This document shows, one piece after another, positions 43,201-54,582 of a stretch of 64,000 bases of DNA. The DNA is from Thereva unica (lineage: Eukaryota; Arthropoda; Insecta; Diptera; Therevidae). The position numbers were made by a program, and so were the translations under genes. Within the stretch, counting starts at the first letter, position 1, and every line of letters begins with the position of its first letter. The stretch covers positions 81,332,070 through 81,396,069 of the forward strand of contig OX465282.1 in the NCBI GenBank assembly GCA_949987705.1, written 5' to 3'. The notes under the pieces are model-generated. The model did no database searches, had not been told where the DNA came from, and saw nothing but the letters and a program-made list of their open reading frames with translations.

Positions 43201-43757
43201 TGGATACCTATATTTTAAAAGTATTTTCAAATAAATAATATGATAATATTAAACAATGTATACCAAATATATTTGAATACTCACATCTTGTAGAATATTT
43301 CCGTTTTTCGTTGTCCAGATGTAGAAAATTTTCTACTAGAAATTCATGAGTTTAGCAGCGGATAGGTGCCGTACAGTTTTTTAATTTAACGCCAAATTTT
43401 CGCTTCTTTCTGCAAATTGCTCATGTTTTAGGTCTCTATATAAAGTGTCATATCACTGTTTACATAGTTTTTTAGGATATACTACTATTTTAATTGATTT
43501 AGTACTTATTATTTGTTGCATTATTACATTTTAAACTTGTTTGGCTGGCAGCGCTGCTTGTAACTCGTATGCAGAGCAGATTACCAGACCTTCTCGTATC
43601 CCACTGTTCGTTTCCAAAGAAGCTGTGTTTAGCTCAGCTTCTGAGGGTACTGTATTAACGCAAACCTTTGCATAAGTGGGAGTTCAATTAAATTGAATGT
43701 GTTGGAGTTTTCACGTTGATTTTCTGAAGAAGCTATTACAGCTTAACCATGTTGTGT
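43201..43757. other. anonymous interval right of Harbinger 2
   Basis: AT-rich, no gene recognised. A short minus-strand remnant near 43340 (SGQRKTEIFYKM) may be the leading part of the SANT-like gene. Confidence 0.4.
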
Positions 43758-43850
43758 AAGGCCTCGGCCACGATAAGAGCGGAGAGAGGCACTTTAGTAT
43801 TGTCACTCCGCCGCTCGCCGTTCGTATCGTGGCCAAGGCTTTACTCTTTG
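43758..43850. mobile_element. short GC-rich foldback element
   Basis: Inverted ends GGCCTCGGCCACGATA and GCCTTGGCCACGATA (as complement) around a ~45-bp interior. It is bounded by TAA on the left and TTA on the right. It resembles a tiny MITE and has no coding capacity. Confidence 0.55.
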
Positions 43851-44371
43851 TATCAAAGCCTTCTATATTTACAAGCCATGCTGTAGGTGTGTGTATGTAG
43901 TTGTATGAAGTGCCAACTTCAATTCGTGAAATGTCAAAATCCCATTAAAAACAAGGGGGAAATGGTTTCGTGCCGCGAAAAGTGCTGTTGCGAGTGAGGT
44001 TTTATTAAAAATTATAGTTATTTCATCAAAATAAAAGACATGCAAAAAGTGCTCAAAATAAGTGTCATAAGTTAGCAATTTAAATAATATGTTTGACTCT
44101 TTTGCGGGATTTATGTTAGTCATGGAGGACCGTTTTGTTCTCAGCTTATATTTAAACGTCTTCTGAGATATGTTGCAACTAGCTTAGTTAATAAAAATAT
44201 ATTAAAAGGGACTTGACTTCAAAAAGGAATTAGTTAATTATTTATCTCTGCAGTGTTATAATGATAAAGTGCGCGGTGCGATTCTTAAATTTCATAATAG
44301 AAAATATACCGACATATATTTTACTGTGTTTCAAGTGGATTTGGATAATTAAATTAAAGGTATTTACGAGG

Positions 44372-44672
44372 AAAGTTTCCATAAATACGTAACAGAACTA
44401 GGCAAGACCACGATTCAAAGCGAGGAAAGAATTAAGGCAATACAATATGCACTTTAAGGCTAAACGCAGAATTATCTCGTGAAGTCCTGGAAAATCCAAG
44501 CACCAGGGCATTGTCTGTTGCTATGCAAGGTATTTTGTTTTTCTGTTATATTAAAAACTATTTCTGAATATAAAAATATTTGAAACAGGTGCAGAACATA
44601 TCACAGACACTATCACGGAAGTAAAGTGGATTTTAAGTCAACATTGCCAAAATGAAAGCGAAACTCATCTAT
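44372..44672 (+). other. unidentified coding remnant with an intron
   Basis: Plus strand: YEESFHKYVTELGKTTIQS (44372 onward) to a stop near 44455. Then in another frame AELSREVLENPSTRALSVAMQ ends at a GGTATT donor-like site near 44529, and after TGAAACAG (44588) GAEHITDTITEVKWIL runs to a stop near 44672. The residue composition and the matched splice sites look like real coding sequence. I do not recognise the family. Confidence 0.4.
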
Positions 44673-45404
44673 AAGATGTTTTTTAAGATTGTCCTATTTA
44701 AGTCATTTTTAGTGAGTTTGATTAAATAAGATATTTTTTACGAAATTTTTATTGTGAAAATATAAAAATATTGCTGTATTTATTTTGTTTGTTGTTGGAA
44801 CAAAATTGCCAAAATGAAAGCGAACAAAGAACAAAAAGTTATTTGTGTACATTTTGAAAGATGTATTCGAGATTTCATTTAAGTAGAGTAAGTTCGGGTA
44901 TTGTGGTATACCGTTTCCTTTTTTAACGATTACTGTTAAAGTATGAAGCCAAATCTAATCAAATTAAAAGGAGTTCGCTGGAGTAATGGTTATAACATTC
45001 TCTTTTAGTCAAATGATTCCCGCGGTCATTAAAAAGGTATATTTAAAAAAAACTGACTTAACCCCAAAAGTGGCATCTTGGAAAAATGGAGGGTATTTCG
45101 GTATAGACAAGTATTCTAATGTGGTATACTATACCACATTACCGGTTAATGTTATCCTTTCAACTAACTTTTTGGAAATGTTTAGATAAACAACAAAATT
45201 TTATTAAATTTTTTAATAATTTATTAATTTATTATTAATTTTTATTAAAAATATCAAAAAACGGAAAATTCTTTTTCGGTTAAACAAATAACAAATAAAA
45301 ATTAAACAAAACAGTCTCCTCCATTTTAAATGTTTTTTTAAGTTAATAATAAAAAATGCCATTTAGGCTTACACTAAGGTATTAAAAGCACGAATATAAA
45401 AGTC

Positions 45405-47059
45405 TTATAAGCAAGACTGGCATAGAAATATAGCGTTATTTGGTACACACTTTTCGTGAGCCCAGACAATTTCACACTGTAAGCATGAAATCCAACTGAT
45501 AACTGTTGCATCTTCATTCCAACGTTTATTGCAAAAAATGCAAAATGTTTCTTTTGATGGCGGAACATTCTCAAACTCATCTTCGCCATCTGATTCTTGC
45601 AAGTTAAGACTTTACTCTGACTCGCTGGAAGACAGAACTATTCCTTTTTTATGACCACGAATTTGTTTTAAAGATTTTTTAATATTAGTGGCCTCCTTCT
45701 TTGGCATTGGGTTTCGCTTCTTGGCTATTTCTTGGATGCTAACTTCCAATTCCCTTTTATAAGGTAAAGTAGTCAAAACTATTGCCTTTGATTTTCTTCC
45801 TCTGTTAGTAGGTAAACCCCTCTTAACTTTCGATGGGGGGATATTTCCGAAGGTGTCACATGGTGTTTACCTATGAAATTGTGAATTGGATTATTTGTTG
45901 ACTGCGTACTTGTACTAGCACTGCAATCGTACGTAGATGAAAGAGATGCTATAGAACACTGCGTGGAGGTGCTGGGACCGCAAGTTAAAATTCCTATGTT
46001 CCCGCTGTCCCTGTAGTCTGTTGATGATGGCAATACTGCGGACTTGTGCGTAGTAGGCTCTGCAGTTGCGTCCATTGTTAGAGCCATCTCTTGCAAAATG
46101 CTTTTCTCTCCAGCTATGAAGTCCGCTTCTGAGAAAATATTTTTATCGAAAGGATAAATTCCAATGGTTTTAAAACTACTTATAGCAATTTGACCAGTTT
46201 GAACTTTCAAATAGGCCTTAGTAAACAATCCAACTAAGTCATATTGAGTAAATTTCCGGCCTTGCTCACGGGAATAACGTCTAATTTCATCATTATAATA
46301 TGGTTTTAAAGGCCCCATGAAAGTTTTATCTAGTGGCTGCACTTTATGTGTCGAATGTGACGGCAGAGAAATTATTACCACACCATTTTCGCGTGCAAGA
46401 TCTATTAGTTCCACATTTCGGGTATGGCTATAATGCCCATCCAAAAATAGCCAAACTGGTTCGTCTTTTGATGATTTTGTAAAAACCAAAAAATGCTTAA
46501 ACCATTTCGTAAATATTGGAATTTGCACCCATCCAGATATGTGGCATGACGACTCAGATCCAGGTGGCGCATCTTTCATATACCACTGAGAGTCCCGTTT
46601 CGTCAACATTCCAAGTACGACTTGCTGGAAATTTGTGCTTATCGTACTCATTTTCTAGTAAATTGAAGAATGCCTCTACATTTTCACGGGTAAAACCTGC
46701 CGCACGATCAAAAGATGTTCCAGTGGGTTGACGCAAACTGACTTGTTTTTTTGCGCTATTTGGAATGCTAATGATCGTATGTCCATTCTGATGAGCCCCC
46801 AAAAGCGTGACTCCATCTCCAAAACGTATTGAACCAGCTCATTTTCAATATTTTCATTGAAAATTGGCTTACGACCCAATATAGTTGAAAGGAGCTCCTG
46901 CACAGCTCTTTTCTTTCTCGCCATGCGTTGTAGTGTAGTGTGGGGGACTGAAAATGTTTTTGACGCCAGCAGAATACCCATTTCCTCTCTTCTTACGGCC
47001 ATTATAGCTTTCTCCATATCTTCAACATTCCATTTCCGTATTTCTCCTTTCTTAGGCAT
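45405..47059 (-). pseudogene. pogo/Tigger-type transposase with C-terminal zinc finger
   Basis: From 47059: a CENP-B/Psq-type N-terminus (RKWNVEDMEKAIMAV, FSVPHTTLQRMARKK). A frameshift near 46800 leads to FDRAAGFTRENVEAFFNLL and WNVDETG, the first catalytic D. A further shift near 46650 leads to VWLFLDGHYSHTRNVEL, the second D, then LPSHSTHKVQPLDKTF and YPFDKNIF. After stops near 45780 and 45605 a PHD-like cysteine module (CIFCNKRW, HEKCV, CQSC) ends at 45405. Pogo-type DDE enzymes with C-terminal PHD-like fingers are known in insects. Multiple frameshifts make it inactive. Confidence 0.87.
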
Positions 47060-47776
47060 GTTTGCAGCTTAGCTCTGCAAAAGAATGCATATCGAATTAA
47101 TAAAAATTAGTGAAAATAAATTTATTGCTGCTAATATGGTTCACTATACTACATTAGCCGTCGTAAGCTATACCACATTACCCGATTTTAACTCGTTCCC
47201 AAGCACTAATTTTATTTAATAAACTGAAATATTGATAATGAAGCTCACATTAATGTATCAAAACTGAATACTAAATAGTTGTAATTTATTAGACAATTCA
47301 CTTAAAAAACTATTACTTCTTAAGATTGTAAACACCTTTAAATTAAACGCAAAAAAGTTGATTGTACAGATTAAAACATTTCACGCAACTCAACTACATC
47401 GAGCTTGCGCGTGTCAATACATGTTTCGCTTTTCTTTTTCACATCGTCACCTTTCCATATTAATTGTGTTGCCTAGTCCAGTGGTCGGCAAAGTGCGGCT
47501 CCAGAGCCGCATGCGGCTCTTTGGCTCCTTAAGTGCGGCTCTAGCACAAATATCCTAGGAACGCGCAGGAATTTTAAATATGAGGGAAGCATTTCTCAGC
47601 AGGTTTCAGGAATTTAAAAACAGCAGAGCAACTTTAGCATTTGTCAAAAATCCTCTTAATGCTACGATAACCGGGTTGAAATTTTTTCCTTTTGAAATTG
47701 ACATTGCTAGCTTTGAAATACAATTGCTGGATTTAAAAAACAAGGAGATATGGCGCTCTAAATTCAAAAGTCTTTA

Positions 47777-47933
47777 GGCCAAACCTAAATAAGAAGTGAA
47801 GTGAAGTAAAGTTAGGTGGCATTACATATGTATGTATGACAGTAACCAAAATGGAAGTAAGTGGAAGTTACATTTACATCAGTGGAAGTAACGTCTACTT
47901 CACTTCTTCGTTACTTTTCATTTAGGTTTGGCC
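47777..47933. mobile_element. 157-bp MITE with GGCCAAACCTAAAT ends
   Basis: Inverted ends GGCCAAACCTAAAT and ATTTAGGTTTGGCC. It interrupts the hAT1 transposase. A diverged relative lies at 62155-62301 inside hAT2. Confidence 0.85.
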
Positions 47934-48126
47934 TTTTGTGTTCAATTGGAAATATTGGGAAGAAAAAATGTGATCTTAGTTTACAACACAAGTGGTCTGC
48001 TTTGCCTTTGAATGACCTGGAGAAGGAAGACATGATCATTTTTAACGCTTGGAATAGTATTCCTGACTCTTACGAGCAGTCTCCCGTTTGCTGTTCTTTC
48101 CCTTTTCGGTTCTACATACATATATG

Positions 48127-50727
48127 TACATATAGTCTATTGATTATGTCATATAGAAAGGAACTAAGACGTTCACGGGGTTTTATTGCAGGAATCGGTC
48201 AATGGGTCATTTAAGAAGAGAAAACCGCAGAGTGCTATTAAATTAGAGGGTGGAAATTGGAGATAGGGGTCAAAATGGACTCTTTTTGGGTTTTGCCATA
48301 TATCTCGTAAACGAAGCAAAATTTCGATTTATTTTATATAAAATTTTTTGTAGAGAATTAAATTTCCTATGGAAATGGTTTATTTAAAAAATTTTGAAAA
48401 ATTGGTTTTATGCCGAAAATGTTGAAACAAAAAGAAAAAAAAGCCAAAATTTCGATGTTTTTTCCCTTTTATACTTTTTTGCCAATATCTTTTTTTTGGT
48501 TAGAGATAGGCATAGGTATTGCTTTATATAAAATAAAGCAGATAAAATTTCCTTTAAAATGATGGGTCGGAAAAATTTTTTGGTTGAAAATTCACCGAAA
48601 TATGGCCACTCGAACATAGCTTTTTTTATTTTGACCCCTTTTATACCGACATTGTTTTCAATCTCATATTGTTGAAAAAATTATTATATTACTCAATTAA
48701 AAAAGGTAATTTATGTTTAATTGTGGATAATAAATAATTATGATGCTCTTATATTTCTTCCATAACATTCTCAAACTGTATATCGATATCATCATCTATA
48801 TCTTCAATAATATCATCTTCTGCAATATCGGGAACTTGCACATTATCACAATTGATCCCCATACATTCTTTGCAAAATATGGAACAATTAATTTGTAATT
48901 TTCTACAACCACAGTTTCCATGGCAACCTGTATTGCAACCACAAGCTACTTTTTTTAGCAAATTCTCTGGCGCAGGAGGTGCTGTTGTGCGAATCGCAAT
49001 TAGTCCATTTTTAGAATTTTTCCAACCCCAGTTCAAAGGGTTTAGGTGATTTCCTTTCCACTGCTGGATCTGGAAAAACGTTCTTAAGCCATGCTGTTTG
49101 ATGGCATCAAGTGTTGTAATTGCGTGGTAATTGCGTTAGAGAAAATTTGGAACTTTAGGAAAATTTATAAAAATTCTGGAAGCGACAGTTGCTTAGGGTC
49201 ATGTTCAACTTTGCCCCATACAAAGAAGCTGCAATATATTCTGATGCAGAATTTATTTCTACGTCAGTTACATCGTCACGTAAAAACGTGTCCATATGTG
49301 TTTGTAGCTGAATAGCATTTTTATTTACAAATTTCATAAATTTTTGTTTGCCAATGTTGAAAAACGCTGACGTATTATCGCAGCCACTAAATGCATGAAT
49401 AAATCCAAGATATTTTTGTTGTTGAGGAAAATTAAAACTATTTCGGTCATACATTTTTGCTGTAACTTTGCCTACACTGGGTTTCCAAAGATATACATTT
49501 TGATACTGCTCTGGCAAAAGTGACAAAATGATGACAAGGTCTACATCTTGGCCAACTATAACTGCATTTTTTGACTGTGATGCTTTTTCTTTTGCGCATT
49601 GTACAATAAGTACATCTGCGTCTTCACCCGCTTGCACTGTGTCAATATTAACTTCTTTGAAAGACGCCGATATTTACGTTGATTCTTCGCATAATAAGAA
49701 CCCCCAGCATTCGTTCCACAAATAACACATAGTTCAGTAAAATCAAAAACTGCTTTTGCCTTTGTTCTGCTTGGGCCCGCAATCAAATCATCTGCTGACA
49801 ATTTTCTTTTCTTAGCTGCAGCAATATTTGACTTAGAAATGTATGATTTATAGCATGAAGTGTGAGCTTTAATACTTTCAACGCTATTTAACTTTGTATT
49901 TACTTCATCATTTCTTTCTATACTAGCAGCAGTAACAGTTGCAATACTCTGCGCTTTTAGCACTCTATTTGCTTCAATTAATATATATTTCTTACAAAAA
50001 AAAAAACAATCCATCATTGTACAATATTCAAGAATCAATTATGCTCATGTATATGCAAAATATATTGACATGTGAACGTATTAATTACAAATTTGTTTAA
50101 AATCACCATGGCCACATACATGGGTTGTACATTTATTAAACTACCTTTTTTAATCAAGTAAAATAATAATTTTTTCAACAATATGAGATTGAAAACAATG
50201 TCGGTATAAAAGGGGTAAAAATAAAAAAAGCTATGTTCGAGTGGCCATATTTCGGTGAATTTTCAACCAAAAAATTTTTCCGACCCATCATTTTAAAGGA
50301 AATTTTATCTGCTTTATTTTATATAAGCAATACCTATGCCTATCTCTAACCAAAAAAAAGATATTGGCAAAAAAGTAAAAAAGGGAAAAAACATCGAAAT
50401 TTTGGCTTTTATTTTCTTTTTGTTTCAACATTTTCGCCATAAAAAAAAATTTTCAAAATTTTTTAAATAAACCATTTCCATAGGAAATTTAATTCTCTAC
50501 AAAAAAATTTATATAAAATAAATCAAAGTTTTGCTTCGTTTACGAGATATATGGCAAAACCCAAAAAGGGTCCATTTTGACCCCTATCTCCAATTTCCAC
50601 CCTCTAATTTAATAGCACTCTGCGGTTTTCTCTTCTTAAATGACCCATTGACCGATTCCTGCAATAAAACCCCGTGAACGTTTTAGTTCCTTATTGCTCT
50701 GCTTTTTAAGACCTAATCAATAGACTA
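48127..50727 (-). mobile_element. FB1: foldback element with ~580-bp inverted arms
   Basis: Arms at about 48133-48710 and 50150-50727 are near-perfect inverted repeats with outer ends TAGTCTATTGATTA. It splits the hAT1 transposase codons between YIHI and CEQSF. The target duplication is about 7 bp (ATATATG at 48120-48126 and 50728-50734). The central 1.4 kb carries minus-strand coding segments with a cysteine-rich CXC module. The class is not clear to me; long arms with a 7-9 bp duplication recall FB-type or MuDR-related elements. Confidence 0.85.
48749..50038 (-). pseudogene. FB1-encoded protein: Cys finger, DxD core, CXC tail (broken)
   Basis: Three minus-strand segments. N-terminal (50038 to ~49700): HTSCYKSYIS and CVICGTNAGGSYY, finger-like. 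Middle (49637-49155): DADVLIVQCAKE, VIVGQDVDLVIILSL, HAFSGCDNTSAFFNIGK. C-terminal (49036-48749): CGCNTGCHGNCGCRKLQ, CSIFCKEC, C and N, a tesmin/TSO1-like CXC module, then an acidic tail ending at 48749. Frames shift near 49650 and 49150, and sequence appears deleted between the finger and the DADVL block. I have seen similar uncharacterised proteins in insects and cnidarians but cannot name the family. Possible transposase or nuclease; unproven. Confidence 0.6.
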
Positions 50728-51125
50728 ATATATGCGAACAATCTTTTTCAAGCGTGAACATTATCAAGAGTAAACTGAGAAGTCGTCTTATTGATGACAA
50801 CTTGGAATCAAGCCTAAAATTAAAAACAGCAACATACAAACCTGGCTTACTCAAACTTTCCAAGCAGATGCAAGCACATTGTTCGCATTATAGGCTAGTG
50901 CAAATAGGTTTTTGGAAAAAAAATTAATAGCAGGCAAGGCTCAGCAGTTAAATGTGGTCAAGGCTATAACTAAGAGAAAAAAAAAACTTTTAAACACGAA
51001 AAAAAGGGAAATCTTAAAATGGGGATGCTATTTAGGGGTTGAAAACGGTTTTTTTGTAATTTGCGGTGAAACATGACCTCCTAGTGGAAAAGGCTTCATG
51101 CAAAAGTTGTAGATAATAAAAAAAG

Positions 51126-52198
51126 GGCTGTGGCACTCGAGGACTGCCGCGGTAAAGCTATTGCATAGCATTTTTTATCAACTCATGCAATTATAATTAT
51201 TTATTTATTTTTCACCGATATCAATTCAAGTTTTTTCTTTGATATTCGCTCCTAAGTGGATGTCCAAGTCATTAAAGCTAAAGGGATGCACTGTCCAAAT
51301 TCCAGCCCTATAGCTCCAGGGGTTTGGGTAAACCCCATTTCACCCCCTTAGGGGATGAATTTCGAAAAATCGCTTTATAGTGGATGTCCACGCCATTATA
51401 GGGATGCACTGTCAAAATTTCAGCCTTATTGCTCCTGCGGTTTGGGTAAACCCCATTTCACCCCCTTAGGGGATGAATTTCGAAAAATTGCTTTATAGTG
51501 GATGCACGCCATTATAGGGATGCAATTTATTTTATTAAATTAAAACACATTAAGATTTTTTATTAAAATAAAATTATAAACTTTATTAAAATGAATGAAG
51601 AGTGAAAATTATACGGTTTATTCCGCGGTCAAGTCAAAACTGAATTTAGTTGTTCTAATTTTCTTATCCTAAGGTACCTATTAAGCGAAAGATCAGCAGA
51701 TTTCTATCTGATTTCCTAGAATTTAGTCTAGCAAGTGATTTAAGATCACATGGAGGAAAATGCGTGTGAAGTGTTTAGTCAACAAATATTGTAGATTAAG
51801 AAATATGATTCTAAAGGAATTTATGTGGGAAAGGAAGTTAGTTACATTGTTTGGATGGGGTTTTTTGTGGGAAAGGAAATCAGTTATCCTATTTCGGTTA
51901 AAAGCTGATTATTTGGATATACATTATAACTTGCACTGTTAAAATTTCAGCCCTATAGCTTTAGCGGTTTGGGTAATCCCCATTTCACCCCCTTAGGGGA
52001 TGAATTTCGAAAAATCGCTTTTTAGTGGATGTCCACGTCATTATAGGGATGCACTGTCAAAATTTCAGCCCTATAGCTTTGGCGGTTTGGGTAAACCCCA
52101 TTCAATGACGCACCGTGTTAGGTTTTTTTTCGTTACGGAATTTCTCGATTCGATCACCGCGCTCAAAGCCTGCGATAAAAGCTATGCAATAGCTTAAA
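51126..52198. mobile_element. insert in FB2 arm carrying a ~120-bp minisatellite
   Basis: Absent from the right FB2 arm, so it is a later insertion. Its ends share GCTATTGCATAGC-like inverted words (51170 and 52180). Between 51257 and 52105 a unit of about 118 bp (GTGGATGTCCACGCCATTAT, GGGATGCACTGTC, CCCCCTTAGGGGATGAATTT, CGAAAAATCGCTTT) occurs about four times in tandem. The third unit is split by the solo gypsy LTR. Confidence 0.75.
51525..51931 (-). repeat. solo gypsy LTR, 407 bp
   Basis: Same family as the LTR at 10220-11679, without the Penelope insertion. It is flanked by the 4-bp duplication TGCA (51521-51524 and 51932-51935), and on the minus strand runs AGTTATA to AATAAAT. It carries a ~39-bp internal duplication around GTGGGAAAGGAA. 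It lies within the minisatellite. Confidence 0.92.
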
Positions 52199-53168
52199 AA
52201 TCTACAACTTTTGTATATAACATATTTTGACATAACCTCAAATTCTATAAGAAAATGGCGGAAAACCGATTTTTCAGTTTTTAATTTTTTTCTCACGTAA
52301 AATTAATTCAATTTAAATGAAAATTTGTAAGAATATACCTTGTATTGTGTTAAATAAGCATGATTTTTTCTTGGTTTGGAAAACGAATGGTTTCCTAGAT
52401 ATTGACATTTTTCGAAAAAAATACCCTAATTTTGCAAGAACAACTTTATTGGTGTTTTTTCGGATTTCGATGTTCAAATAAGTGCTCAATTAACCGTTGA
52501 AATGTCTACTTTCAAATGGTCTATATATGTTAATACTTTATTCTTCATTAAACTGCTTAAAATTAAGAAAAACCGAAAAAGGACTTTTCGGATCACGAAT
52601 ATTTCAATTTTACAACTTTTTTAAAATTTTGAATTATTTCCGTTAATGATGGTTAAATTTTAATGACAGAACTTATTTTCATATAATATTACTTAAATTA
52701 AATAAAGTTAAATACAGAAAGTGGCACACACCATCCGCAACATTTTAAATAAATAAAAAATAAAAAAAATAATATGTATACGTATAAATTTTGTTTCACT
52801 TGAATTACCCGCCCACACCCAATTACCCGCCTTAGGTGGGCGATTTCAAGACTGGCAGACACCACTTAAACGCACTCTACTAGTACGGGCCAAGATTTGT
52901 GATGCTGGCTTGTAGAAGAGCACGTGGTGATTAAGTTTGAAATCTAAATAAAAAAAATGTTTATCGACTAGAATCTGCTCTCGTCGTAAAATAACAAGGT
53001 GAAAATCTATGGTAGTATTTTTTCCTAGCATTCAACACTGTCGGTAACTCTTATGACTTTACTTTTAATACAAATTTTGGCACGATCATTATAATTGTTA
53101 AGCACATATGAGTAACACATATAGTTTTTTCACATTTATAAAACTAACAAATTGAACAATTAATTATT

Positions 53169-53375
53169 TTAATTAAATTTAGGGTTTTTACATTGCGGAT
53201 TTTCTTTTTCATCGATCGAAATTTCAAATTGGGTAGGCTCTTCAAAATTATCGATGTCATCGATGTCTTCATTTTCGATATCAAGACTCTTTGCTGGTTC
53301 TTCATCAATAAGCTCGTCTGAATCACTAACTTGTTCAAATATTTCGTGTTGAATGCTAGGAAAAAATACTACCAT
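53169..53375 (-). other. acidic peptide remnant in FB2 centre
   Basis: Reads FEQVSDSDELIDEEPAKS and ENEDIDDIDNFEE and ends at 53169. It resembles the acidic C-terminal tail of the FB1 protein in character, so it may be the last trace of a similar element-encoded protein. That link is an inference. Confidence 0.35.
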
Positions 53376-54582
53376 AGATTTTCACCTTGTTATTTTACGA
53401 CGAGAGCAGATTCTAGTCGATAAACATTTTTTTATTTAGATTTCAAACTTAATCACCACGTGCTCTTCTACAAGCCAGCATCACAAATCTTGGCCCGTAC
53501 TAGTAGAGTGCGTTTAAGTGGTGTCTGCCAGTCTTGAAATCGCCCACCCAAGGCGGGTAATTGGGTGTGGGCGGGTAATTCAAGTGAAACAAAATTTATA
53601 CGTACATATTATTTTTTTTATTTTTTATTTATTTAAAATGTTGCGGATGGTGTGTGCCACTTTCTGTATTTAACTTTATTTAATTTAAGTAATATTATAT
53701 GAAAATAAGTTCTGTCATTAAAATTTAACCATCATTAACGGAAATAATTCAAAATTTTAAAAAAGTTGTAAAATTGAAATATTCGTGATCCGAAAAGTCC
53801 TTTTTCGGTTTTTCTTAATTTTAAGCAGTTTAATGAAGAATAAAGTATTAACATATATAGACCATTTGAAAGTAGACATTTCAACGGTTAATTGAGCACT
53901 TATTTGAACATCGAAATCCGAAAAAACACCAATAAAGTCGTTCTTGCAAAATTAGGGTATTTTTTTCGAAAAATGTCAATATCTAGGAAACCATTCGTTT
54001 TTCAAACCAAGAAAAAATCATGCTTATTTAACACAATACAAGGTATATTCTTACAAATTTTCATTTAAATTGAATTAATTTTACGTGAGAAAAAAATTAA
54101 AAACTAAAAAATCGGTTTTCCGCCATTTTCTTATAGAATTTGAGGTTATGTCCAAATATGTTATATACAAAAGTTATAGATTTTTTTATTATCTACAACT
54201 TTTGCATGAAGCCTTTTCCACTAGGAGGTCATGTTTCACCGCAAATCACAAAAAACCGTTTTCAACCCCTAAATAGCATCCCCATTTTAAGATTTCCCCT
54301 TTTTTCGTGTTTAAAAGTTTTTTTTTTCTCTTAGTTATAGCCTTGACCACATTTAACTGCTGAGCCTTGCCTGCTATTAATTTTTTTTTTGTTTTGAAGC
54401 ATTTAAATCGTATTTGCACTATCCTATTAATAAATACATATTTATTAAGCATGAAATTTAGTTTTATTTAGTGTAATAAAAGTTTACTTAACAAGCAAGC
54501 AGATTTGGCTCCCATTTTTTTTTTAAATTGCTGTAATGTTCATATTTGGCTCTTTGGCTAATAAGTTTGCCGACCACTGGCC

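Larger units (their letters stand above)
47580..50915 (+). pseudogene. hAT1 transposase C-terminal half, split by MITE and FB1
   Basis: Segment 1 (47580-47776): FLSRFQEFKNSRATLAFV and LLDLKNKEIWRSKF, the late catalytic-domain region. After the MITE, segment 2 (47955-48117): QHKWSALPLNDLEKEDM and AWNSIPDSYEQ. After FB1, segment 3 (50735-50915): CEQSFSSVNIIKSKLRSRL and the dimerisation end AHCSHYRL. The reading is continuous across both insertion points once they are ignored. The N-terminal half (zinc finger and most catalytic residues) is missing between the left end and 47580. It is therefore a truncated copy that had already lost autonomy. Confidence 0.87.
50898..54424. mobile_element. FB2: foldback element with ~1-kb inverted arms
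   Basis: Left arm 50898-51125 plus 52199-53040, right arm 53345-54424, almost identical in inverted orientation (outer ends TAGTGCAAATA; inner ends around GTGTTGAATGCTAGG). The left arm is interrupted by a 1.07-kb block (51126-52198). The ~300-bp centre has one short acidic minus-strand peptide. It sits right after the hAT1 dimerisation domain. The exact outer boundary and target duplication are uncertain. Confidence 0.82.
47479..54579 (+). mobile_element. hAT element 1 (7.1 kb with insertions)
   Basis: Ends CAGTGGTCGGCAAA and TTTGCCGACCACTG, flanked by the exact 8-bp duplication GCCTAGTC (47471-47478 and 54580-54587). It holds a hAT transposase remnant on the plus strand, a MITE and two long-armed foldback elements. 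It was inserted in the left end of foldback FB3. Confidence 0.95.

Noticed and set aside
43869..44123. 84-codon minus-strand frame
   Set aside because: No family resemblance; low-information composition in AT-rich DNA.
47140..47196. Right terminus of the pogo element
   Set aside because: It contains TIR-like words, but the exact inverted match to 44886 is at 55988; this is a subterminal repeat.
51257..52105. CRISPR-like array
   Set aside because: Units are tandem without unique spacers and the genome is eukaryotic; it is a minisatellite.
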